Of a DNA stretch of 64,000 nt, positions 1 to 8,764 are shown one piece after another (the stretch's first letter is position 1; every line of letters starts with the position of its first letter). A program made the translations under genes and the position numbers. Location: assembly GCA_023055505.1 (NCBI GenBank), contig JALIRH010000126.1, forward strand, positions 744,001 to 808,000, written 5' to 3'. Under the pieces are notes generated by a model. That model made no database searches. It had not been told where the DNA came from and saw only the letters and a program-made list of their open reading frames with translations. This stretch comes from Callipepla californica brunnescens (Eukaryota; Chordata; Aves; Galliformes; Odontophoridae).

Positions 1-3000
1 CATGATTAAGGTTATTTTGCAGTAACAGATGACTGTCACAACATTAAAGGCAGCACAAACAGTTACAATTTAAAACCACGTTACATAAATACAATCCCAA
101 ATTGCCATATAGAAGTCACATTTCTTAATCAAGTTACCAATCAATGATAAGCAAGTCCTAAAATCTCAGTATACTAAATGCTAACAAGCAAAATTTACAT
201 CAAGGACTGTTATTTTGCATTTTCTTAGAGTGCAATACAATGCACAATGAAAATAAATAGCACTGTCAGAAGCTAAAGTAGTAAATAAAGTTAAGACCCT
301 TAAAGAAGAAAAAAAATCACATGATATTTTAACACCCTTTTTCAATAAAATACTAGAAATTATAACATTTAATATTGATTTATCCGCCAAAAGGGGAAAG
401 CTGCATGAACTTCTATATGATATACTACTACTAGTTTAAAAAATGACAAAATGAAGAGCAATCATTACCAGTATTTGCTAAGTTTCTAATCAGCTATCTG
501 CAGAAAATCCCCCTCTATTGTCATGAAGTGTTAATGGATTCTCATATTTCAAATTTTTTATCCAGCAAGCTGCTTCAAATCTGCCCCTTGGAATCAGAAA
601 TACAGGTTCTCTTTAAGTCTTGTGGTGCCTAGCAGCCTGAAAATCTAAATCTCTTCCAAACCAGCTACAGAATACATCCAACCCAATTCATAAGCTATGT
701 CAAAAACAGGGCACGCTTCCATGCGCATTTTCAGATCTCTAAAGAATTTGTTTCTCTAATGAAAAAAATGAAGGTAACAATGACTGACCTAGTTTTGCAA
801 CCGTATCAATGCTACATACATGAAGCTAAGAAATAAAAGCAAAAAATTCACATGGATTTTAAAGGACCTTGTAGTTCTATCATCTTGAAGTTTCATCCCG
901 AAAGTATTTCATATGAATAATAAGGATGAAATAAAACAGAGCTTAGGAGGCTAATCAAAATCGTCCAGCCTTCTTGATAAATGTTAAATAGAAGAAAGCA
1001 GCAAAAGCTACCAGCTTGTCAATTTTGCATTTGAACTGATTTTGTTCTGGAAAAAAGGTACATCAATGGGGCTCTAGAGTATACTTTTAATAATGCCAAC
1101 CATTCTTTGAGTTGCAATATCTAGGTCAACTCTCTCTTACACCTGAAAAGTTGACAGTTATTACACCCTAAAAGCAATCACAGCACAAATTTCAGCAATT
1201 TCAGACTCATAACAGCAATGCGTACATACAACATGTACAACAGCAATATGTACAGCTCATACTGAAAAACACTTTCAGTGGGAGGTTCAGATATTTCCCA
1301 ATAATAAACCAGATAAGAACAGATCTTAGGAGAGATGTGCAGGAATCTTTTGTCTGCAAACAAATGTATGCACCTTGTGCAATTCTATAAACCATGCGAA
1401 GTTTCTGCTACATGTCTTGCTCTTTTAGACATCTGCTGTTCAGGAAGTACTGGACCCTGACTACTATAGCTGTCTTCTTGGTATTACTGTGCACTTCTGA
1501 GCTAACAGAACTCTCTTCTCAAAGAGATTGTGGTAGTTGGGACTCATCAACTTCAGTTACAGTATGACGATTGCTAAGTCTTTCCACAGAAAGATTAGTT
1601 ACTGCTAACAGCGATAGGATTTTAAACTCACTACTGCCTCTGCCACCCAGTCATTCCAGTGAGTTTGAGCTTTATGTAACTCACCAATAAAGCAGAAGTA
1701 GAACAGAAACGGAGAAGTTAACTGGCTGGATACAAGCTAATCTTAAGCAATTTCATAGGCTAACTGTACCAGATCGGTTTGCAGACAGCAAAATAGCTAC
1801 TGCAGTCAGCTGTGCGCACCAGCAGCCCAGCAGATGGACTGCAGTCCACATATCTACAGCAGCCAACTGCTTTATTTTCCTTGACCACTGATCCCACAGC
1901 ACATTACTGAGATATACAAACACCACAACTTCCAGCAGCCTAAATAGCCATACCCAGATTGTTACCAGTCCCATGGGCTGGAATTAAAAAAAAGACACAA
2001 GTAATTGCGAACAGTAGTAAAGAGACAGAGAGAGAGAGAACCATCGTGGAATGAACTTACTGCAAGAAGAGCTACCGCTGTACACAAGACTAGGCAGGGT
2101 GGGGAACAGGCTTGCCTATGCATTCCCAGTTTTTCTGACCTAGTCCCATAAAAGCCAAGTGATAACACATGCAAGCTCTCTCACAGCTGAAGGGAGCGCA
2201 CAACGCATTTCAGCAACTATGTCTGCATGTATACACAAGGAGTTTTGTAAGGAAATTAAAAGGCAGAAAACACGTATGCTTCCTTAAGCACAGTCTTATG
2301 CGCTGTTCCTCCTCCCCCTCCTCCTAGCATTCAAGTTACACTCATCAGACACACTGGCAGTCTTCAGGTGTATGATCTTACATACACAGATGTTCTAGGT
2401 CCTGATTTCATGTATACTTTTTAATTCTACTCATTTGGCTCATTGCAGAAGTTAGAAACCCTTTGTTCCAGCTCCAGTTCCGTCTTTCCTAAAGACAGAA
2501 CACAGCAATACTGTCAAGCACTGAAATTATTTACTACCTCTAAGAAAATGAGAGCGTATAAATCTTTTTAAGTTTGTAAATAACTAGGGAAGGGAGTTAA
2601 TTCAAGGTTCCATAGCACTACCTTTACATGGAAGAGATGCAGTCTACCAAACTGCAGTGAGAATTACTGTTATTTGTAGGGACAATTATTTTTATACCTC
2701 TCCATTGTCATGCATTCTAAAGAGCAGCATAAAGCTAAGGAAACTCTTGTCACACGCTCCAGAATGTTAGTGAACAACTGAGAAAGGGAAATACTGCCAA
2801 AGAGAATTATATGGTACTTTCAACATAAGAAAAAAGCTAGCTGTGATTTTTTGAGCTGGGAAAAAATGCTTTTGTGTTCACAGCAAAATAACATTCTACC
2901 TACTCATCGAATCAAGAGAAAGTTTTCCTTATTTCTGTGAGAGCCTTTAAAAGCAAGTTAAATTTGCAAGTTTACAAGGTCCCTGCCTGACACAAGCGTC

Positions 3001-3362
3001 TCTAAAATTTAGTTTTTCTTTATTACCTATTAAGTTTTACGTGCTTTACATCGCTATGCATTTCTTTACTGTGGCCTTCTACGCAGAGAACTAAAAACCA
3101 CCACTCCTCATGAAAGAAGAAGGAAACCTCATCTCTTCAGCACATTTCTCAACGCATGAATGACTTTCTACACATGAATGATTCCTACTTGGTTATCAAA
3201 TTAGATTCAGGGGAAGTCAGTCTCCTCCATAGCCAGTAGAGGGAAGGAAAAAAAAGATAAATTAAGGAGAAAAAAAAAAAAAATCAACCATCATTATTTT
3301 CTTGCTACTTATTACACCGTTTCTGATGTATGTCAATTACGAGGTTAGTGAGAAAGAACAAC
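1..3362 (-). other. AP1S2: AP1S2 intron 2 (partial; runs off the left edge)
   Basis: This is non-coding sequence downstream, on the minus strand, of the exon 2 donor at 3362/3361. I looked for the next conserved sigma-adaptin coding block, which should begin with the rest of codon 60 and a YASLYF-type sequence, and did not find it. Exon 3 and later exons therefore lie outside the window. The stretch is AT-rich, with no CR1 copy recognised. It contains a short AG-rich run near 2021-2041, a poly-A run at about 3270-3284, and a partial CTCF-like motif at 3233-3245 that lacks one core base. The short open frames here resemble no protein I know. Confidence 0.85.
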
Positions 3363-3541
3363 CTTTTGTAGACAATCTTCAGGTCTCTCCATTCCAGGAA
3401 GCTGCACATTTTCGGTTTGCGGGCTAATACTGTTTGAACAAGTTCCCTTGTGATTTTCTTCTTTTCTTTGTCAGATAGTGGGACATACCACTTCTGGAGT
3501 CTCAGTTTCCCCTGGCGACTAAAAAGCAACATAAACTGCAT
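3363..3541 (-). CDS. AP1S2: AP1S2 exon 2: start codon and first 59 codons of AP-1 complex sigma-1B subunit
   Basis: The exon encodes the N-terminus of a sigma-adaptin, the small subunit of the heterotetrameric AP-1 clathrin adaptor. AP-1 sorts cargo between the trans-Golgi network and endosomes. Translation from the ATG at 3541 begins [19 protein letters not shown], the first strand and turn of the longin-like sigma fold. It continues with [20 protein letters not shown] and ends at ...LKIVYK plus the first two bases of an Arg codon. The [17 protein letters not shown] segment fits the sigma-1B paralogue (AP1S2) better than the sigma-1A (AP1S1) or sigma-1C (AP1S3) forms I recall. The acceptor is a pyrimidine-rich tract ending in CAACAG, directly abutting the ATG. 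The donor reads AG|GTTGTT, a weak but valid GT site, and leaves the codon in phase 2. Beyond the donor the frame reads into non-adaptin sequence. About 100 C-terminal residues of the usual 157-160 are off-window. The frame is intact and no damage is visible. Confidence 0.94.
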
Positions 3542-4518
3542 CTGTTGAATTAGAAGGGGAAAAAAAGGATTATTCTCAGTCTCTTAGTTCTAGGAAGGTT
3601 TCTACGAGGAAAACCAAGCAGGAAGCAAGATAGCCATCCAAAAGCCTATCTACACGGACGTATTTCTACAACGGTGGCAGATGTTACACAAGATTTGGAA
3701 GCGCCAATAACACAAAGGATTCAGCTGAACAAGGTCAGTCAGAGCAGAGATAGTAGGAAGCACGCACAACTTTCAGACCCGCGAGTCAGAGCCAGCAGGC
3801 AGCGGCTACACCCGCCTGTCTGACAAACCACGTCCAGCATCGCTACGCTCGCGTTTGCACTTACTACGGAAAAGGACAGAAAGCAGCACACCCATCTCCT
3901 CCAACACCCAACCTCGCTTCCAATTAGAGCCTTGCAGCACGAGCAATTCGCACTAAAGATCCCTCCGAAAAGCCTTAAAACACTTTAAGAGGCATTAAAT
4001 CTCCCAGCGGAGAGTCCTACGGCACCGAGCAGCCTCGCTCCGCACAAAAGGAGTAGAGATAAAGCGCTTTCCCTGCGGTCCTGCGTTCCAGGTCTCGCTT
4101 CCTCTACAGGAGTGATGTTGCAATTATATCTTAAGAGGAACTTGTCGGCTGTGCTTTCCAGAGGCTGTGGCGTTAATAAAGGAAACGGTTTTCTTCCTTA
4201 ATTTTTCTTTCCTTTTCTCCCTTTTCGCTCCAAGTTGTGACGAAGTTTCCCAGGCGATAGGGCAGACGTGAAATCCCACGGAGCTGACGGTCCGGAGCGG
4301 GCAGGAGGCGGCAGCCCCGAGCCCCCACACCCCCTCCCCACCTCCAGGGGACCCCTCCCGTATCCCCGGGCGGACACGAAGCTGCGGGCACACGGAGCCG
4401 CGGGCCCGGCCCGCCCCAACGCGGCCGCGTGAAGGGGGGCGAGCGGAGAGCCCCGCAGCGCGGGGCAGAGGCGGGCGCAGAGGGAAGGCGAGTCCGTCCA
4501 CCGCGCGGCGGTGCTCAC
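3542..4518 (-). other. AP1S2: AP1S2 intron 1
   Basis: This interval lies between the predicted first-exon donor (minus-strand CACG|GTGAGC, GT at 4518-4517) and the acceptor (AG at 3543-3542). The acceptor is preceded by the pyrimidine-rich sequence TTTTTTCCCCTTCTAATTCAACAG. The exon-proximal part is GC-rich and belongs to the CpG island; the acceptor-proximal half is ordinary sequence. Both boundaries are inferred from splice consensus and from the good start context they produce (A at -3 of the ATG after joining). Confidence 0.75.
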
Positions 4519-4800
4519 CGTGCCCCGGAGGGGAGAGCGAAGAGGAGGAGGAGGGGGCAGCACCGCTCCCGAGCTCGCCGCCGCTGCTGCTGCTGCCGCC
4601 ACGGCCGCCGCGCGGGACTGAGGCGAGAGAAGGGAGACGCCGCCGGCTCGAGCCCGGCGCCAGCGCGCGCGCGCCTCAACGGCCGCCTTCCCCCACTACG
4701 CCCCCCCCGCCCGGCGCCTCGCTCGGGCAGGCCGGGGCGGGGCCGGACTCGCGGACGCCGATCCCGGGCGGGGGGGGGCGGGGCCAGCGGGGGACGGACA
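4519..4800 (-). other. AP1S2: AP1S2 exon 1, 5' untranslated leader (5' end approximate)
   Basis: The 3' boundary at 4519 is set by a near-ideal donor, CACG|GTGAGC, read on the minus strand. The 5' end is only a guess from the promoter motifs upstream (CCAAT at 4886 and 4940, NRF1 at 4847). The minus strand has no ATG between 4519 and 4849, so the leader is free of upstream AUGs if transcription starts below about 4850. It contains a (CAG)4 run flanked by GGC triplets at about 4577-4612. The frame that joins the ATG stays open through this leader (see findings). No transcript evidence is available here. Confidence 0.6.
4576..4612. repeat. GC-rich trinucleotide run (GCC/GCT) in AP1S2 exon 1
   Basis: On the plus strand this is GCC units, four GCT units, then more GCC units. 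On the transcribed minus strand it reads as GGC/CAG triplets in the untranslated leader. Such runs vary in length between individuals and can form RNA structure in a leader. Confidence 0.8.
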
Positions 4801-4846
4801 CAACTTCGCTCGCCGCCTAGAGGGAGGAGCCTGCTCGGGGAGCCCG

Positions 4847-4856
4847 GCGCATGCGC
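4847..4856. promoter_or_regulatory. NRF1 binding motif
   Basis: The sequence GCGCATGCGC is a perfect palindromic match to the NRF1 consensus. It sits just upstream of the expected AP1S2 start region. The motif is seen directly; binding is inferred. Confidence 0.7.
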
Positions 4857-4885
4857 GGTGCGGGGAGAGCGGAGCTCGCCGCCGG

Positions 4886-4893
4886 CCAATTGG
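4886..4893. promoter_or_regulatory. CCAAT box (NF-Y type), overlapping both strands
   Basis: CCAATTGG reads as a CCAAT box on either strand. It lies about 90-370 bp upstream of the exon 1 region on the minus strand. Confidence 0.55.
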
Positions 4894-4939
4894 AGAGCGC
4901 TGCGCGGAGGGGGGAGGGAGGAGCGAGGAGCGGCGGGGA

Positions 4940-4944
4940 CCAAT
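4940..4944 (+). promoter_or_regulatory. CCAAT box
   Basis: CCAATGA context in the GC-rich promoter. It is one of three CCAAT elements (4886, 4940, 5092), a common NF-Y arrangement. Confidence 0.5.
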
Positions 4945-5091
4945 GAAAAAGAGGGAAAAGCGCCGAGGGAGGAGCTACCGGCGGCGGTGGGAGGGACGAG
5001 GAAGGGGGCGTGGCCCGAGTTAGGATAGGACAACAGCCGCCGCGGCAACAGCCAACCAGAAGGCGCGATGCAGATAGCGGTTCGCAATCCG

Positions 5092-5096
5092 CCAAT
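5092..5096 (+). promoter_or_regulatory. CCAAT box
   Basis: GCCAATGGGC matches the extended NF-Y consensus well (CCAATGGG). It is far from AP1S2 exon 1 and might serve a divergent start. Confidence 0.5.
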
Positions 5097-5114
5097 GGGC
5101 CGGCCTTGGGGTAG

Positions 5115-5122
5115 TGACATCA
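5115..5122 (+). promoter_or_regulatory. CRE/ATF-like site
   Basis: TGACATCA is a one-mismatch variant of the CRE palindrome. It is followed at once by GTCAATCA, a reverse CCAAT-like sequence. Confidence 0.35.
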
Positions 5123-5214
5123 GTCAATCAGGGGCCCGGAGACAGAGGCTCCTCCTTCCTCTTCCCGGTCCCCGGGGGCGGCTGTTGGGGGTGCGGAGAA
5201 GGGGTGGCTGTGCC

Positions 5215-5225
5215 GCGCGTGCGCA
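5215..5225 (-). promoter_or_regulatory. NRF1 binding motif
   Basis: On the minus strand this reads TGCGCACGCGC, a perfect NRF1 consensus and the second in the island, about 370 bp from the first. Confidence 0.65.
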
Positions 5226-5261
5226 GTGCTGTGTTTCCTTCTAGCACGTGCGTGCCCCGCG

Positions 5262-5300
5262 TGGCGGCGGGGCGGGGCGGGGCGGGGCGGGGGCGGGGCC
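5262..5300 (+). repeat. (GGGGC)n run with G-quadruplex potential
   Basis: Several consecutive GGGGC units (within GCGGGGCGGGGC...GGGGCGGGGCC) give at least six G-runs of four or more with single-base loops. The run also provides tandem Sp1/KLF sites. It lies on the upstream edge of the AP1S2 promoter island. Confidence 0.85.
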
Positions 5301-5440
5301 TGGGGTGGGGTCTGCCCTTCCCCTGAAAGCTTTTTCCCTAAGTCACCGCCGTTGCGGGCCCTAAATAGAGCAGTGGGATTGACTGCGGTCGTTTGCGGGG
5401 GGCGGGGGGGGTGGATATCATATAGGAGACACGCGTGAAA

Positions 5441-8400
5441 TGAAAGCCACGTGGACGAGTCGCAGTGTCACAGAGGGAGTGGGAGCTGCTGTTGTAGGTG
5501 CTCAGTCCCATCCTCTCTTGTTGTGAGGCTGCAGGGCGGCCTGGAGGACCCTGTTTTTCACTGAAGTGCTTCTTTCCCAATCGTAGCATTGCTGCTGTTG
5601 AATGTAGCATCCTGTATCCCACGAATTCTCTGCGCTTCGAGTGTTTTAGGATCATCTGAATCACTGTCTAAGCCGGCAGCCTACTCGTGTTTTGCTTAAC
5701 CTCAGCCACTTCCAGTGCCCTAGCATCGTGATGGCAATGAGAGCTCAGAAATGCCAGGTGTGGTGGGAGCAGCATCCAGCCAGGCCAGTCCCAGCCTGCT
5801 GCTGTCTCATCACCATCCCAGCTGGAGGACTTGATTTTCCCGAGCCTGCCGGGATTGCCGCTTGTGTGATCTGTCTTTAACTCATTTCTCTCAAAATGAG
5901 CCAGCTTATTTTAAGCAGCTTAAGGTGTGATTCCACAGCGGCTTCAGAAGATCTAAATCCCAGCATCTCCCACCCCCTCTTCGCGTTCCCAGCTCCACAC
6001 GTTCCCTGTCCCTGCCATAAGTGCTTGTGCTGCCTCTTGCTTCAGCAGGAAGACATTGCCAACAAGGCTTATTTGGGCTGTACAGGTGATGATAAAAAAA
6101 ATGAGCGAGTCTGTCTTGGGGGCCCAGTGCCTGTGTGAGGTGGGTGCTGACAAGCAGAGGTAACACTGTCCTTTCTTGTTGTGCTATTCCTTTCAGGAAC
6201 TTGAGACTACTTGTTCTTGGCAGTTTCTTTTCCAGTGTTGTGGTTTGTACTAATTACCCCTCTTTATACTTACTCCATTGTTCATCCCTGTAAGAAATTA
6301 TCCTGTCACTTAGCCATTGAGCTAGCAATATACTGAGCCGGCTGTAATTAGCAAATTGATAAAGATACATATGATGCTTAAACCAGTAATATAATAGCCT
6401 GTGTGTTTTCCACAAACCCGTGGCAATGCAAATGTCACGCGTTCTAATTTTAGACAGACACTGTGTCTTCTGTTCATTAGCCCTTGTTTATTGTCTTACG
6501 GCCAGCTTTCACACGACGGATTTTAAAGAATGGACTCAGAATTTTGATTTCTAAGCTGTAAGTGATAACACTCTGCATTATTAATGAGTGGATTTTTATA
6601 ACTGCTATAGTTGAAAAAATCCTTTGTATTCTGCTTTAGGCATAAGGCAGTTCTTCAGGGGATGTGTCCATTGACCATAAAATATTTGGGGTCTCAAGCC
6701 AAGACTTTGCTTTCTAGATTATTTCCAGCATGACTTGCGGCACAGAAGAAAACTGCCTGGAGCTGGGGAGAGAGACAGGGAGGGAGAGAGGAAGGAAGCT
6801 TACACAAAATAAGATTAAATTTGCTTGATTTAGCCTGATACGGTTTATGTCAGTTGTTGAGCTTTGATACTCATTTATTTATAAATTAATTAGAACATCA
6901 CGGATTTCTCTGCAATGTGGATCTTGTACCAAAATGAATAAGGTCAACATCCTGGCATTTGGTACTTTGTGCATCGTTGTCGTGCCTAAGCTGAAGTCCC
7001 TAATAGCATTTTGTTTTGTTTTCCGTGTTAGCCAAAATGACAAATAAACCGAGAGGCTTTCAAAACACAAGCTATTTACTAATTCAAATAGGATATTTGT
7101 TTATTAAATTTTAACAGCTTTTTTTTTTCTTTTCAGAATTGCAACCTTGTATTTAGAAAAGAAAGACTTTGCATCTGCCTCCCTTTTCAGTGGCTTCATC
7201 TTCCTAAAGTGAAGGCAGCATGCTTTAAAAGCACATTCTGTATCTTTTCAGGTCTCCAGTAGAGTAGTCAGTGGATGTATCAGTGAGACTCATTTTATTG
7301 TTAATTTATCTTCTTGATGCACAATATCAGACTCCATTTTCATTGACTGAATAACCGTGGAGTCATTATGAAGGCAATAAGAACTGAGTTACTAGCCTTG
7401 GAAGTGATTACTGCTAGATTTTTGCCTCTTAGGCCTCTAAACAGGATGTTGCATTATTACATGCAATTCTCTTCCCTGATGTACTGTCTGAGCATTGGCC
7501 AAACTATCATGTACCACTGATTCATACAGAACACTTAATCTCAGTGGAGCCAAAGTTAAGTATACATGAGATCATAAATGACAGATTTCATTGCAATGCT
7601 TTTTTTTCATATATATATAGAAGCTCTCTGTCTTGATGAAATACTATTTAGTACCATCTAGTAGCCTGATTGCTGGATGCTAGTAAGTCATCAGATCCTG
7701 CCTGGAGCACTTATCTGCTTGTTTTTCCAGGTAGGTGTTACAGGTTTGTAAGAGACTTCTCATCACTGAAATCCTCTTAAATATGATTGGTTTCAAACAG
7801 CTGTGTATGCTTCTCACTTAGGAACATGGATGTCAGGCCACATGTGTGATAGGCACAGCCACAAAATGAGCATCAGGTATGTTCATCCCTGAAGTTGAAT
7901 TTCACAGCTGGAGGAGTAGTTTGAAGATGAGGTGATGGTCTCCCAGCACAGTTATGCGAATTGTAGAACCTGAATCATGGCTTACACAAGTCATTTTCTT
8001 GGAAAATAAAAACCTGCTTTTGAAAATATCTGAACATGCAGAAATTAGGTAAGGGAATGTGGTTATTTCCAGTCAGCCAGGGCTTCCCCTCATTTACCAT
8101 GTTCATCAGCCTGAACCTGGTATGAGGCACAGCAGCCATCTGAATACAACATGCATGAGCCAGCTGGCAGCATTGTGTGTGTTGGGCTATTCAGCAGCAG
8201 GATTCTCTCTTTTGCTTAGGTGACGTTCTGATCTTTTTTCAATGTTTATATTGAAACAGTTCTCAAAGGCCCTAGAAATGAAGCAAAAATAATCTTCTCC
8301 ACAGAGATTTATGAGGGAATTGTCATGACTCTTACTGCCCCTTCCTGCTCTGCTAGTACAAACTGTGCCACAGAGCAGCAAAGAATTGAATGTTTTCAAA

Positions 8401-8720
8401 AGCAGGTGCATGTGAAAAGCTGGCTTTTCAGCCTCACAAAGAACTTGCCTGGGAGAGAGGGAAAGTCGGAGATGGAGAGTAGGAAAGATGGGGCTGAGAT
8501 TTGTAAGACTATATCAGTACTTGAAGGAATCATTGTATCAAGCACCTCACATACATCTTGTTCATCCTTTGGCACTCCTAAGAAAGCAGTAGCTGCGACT
8601 GCAGTTTGTGAAGTGGCTGATGCTGCAGGTTAAGCAGTGAGTACTTACTGGGTCTGCCTCCTCAGAAGAAGATGTACTTGAGCAGGCTTTTGCAGGCTGC
8701 TCAGTTTTGCCCAGAAATAG
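5441..8720. other. Intergenic, no gene seen; contains a candidate regulatory stretch
   Basis: No coding sequence or CR1 copy was recognised. The open frames are short and resemble no known protein. Within it, about 6230-6530 is rich in homeodomain-type sites (TAATTAGC at 6345) and has a perfect octamer ATGCAAAT at 6426-6433. An AG-rich run lies near 6766-6798. Confidence 0.6.
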
Positions 8721-8764
8721 ATCTATATATGTATATATACGTGTGTGTGTGTGTGTGTGTGTGT
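8721..8764 (+). repeat. (TA)n-(GT)n microsatellite
   Basis: A short alternating TATATGTATATATAC run leads into 12 uninterrupted GT units (8741-8764). Its purine-pyrimidine alternation favours Z-DNA, and its length is likely polymorphic. Confidence 0.95.

Larger units (their letters stand above)
4260..5440. promoter_or_regulatory. AP1S2: CpG-island promoter of AP1S2
   Basis: This is a dense run of CpG dinucleotides and GC boxes (GGGGCGGGGCC at about 4735 and 4770, GGGCGTGGCC near 5005) in an otherwise AT-rich window. It covers the first exon, the start of intron 1 and several hundred bases upstream. No TATA box is evident at a sensible distance from exon 1. CCAAT and NRF1 motifs are spread over about 370 bp, as in constitutively active CpG-island promoters. 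All the GC-rich open frames here, on both strands, are composition artefacts. Sites extend well to the right of exon 1, so a divergent transcript towards higher coordinates is possible but not shown. Confidence 0.88.

Noticed and set aside
3233..3245. CTCF motif in AP1S2 intron 2 (CCAGTAGAGGGAA)
   Set aside because: The core GGC is GGA here; too weak to list as a site.
4429..5120. Long open frames of about 200 codons on both strands in the GC-rich island (4429-5028 plus, 4515-5120 minus)
   Set aside because: Composition artefacts: Arg/Gly/Pro/Ala-rich translations with no domain, overlapping each other and the promoter. The plus frame begins at a GTG.
7655..7672. CTCF-like ACCATCTAGTAG
   Set aside because: Two core mismatches on the minus strand; not better than chance in AT-rich DNA.
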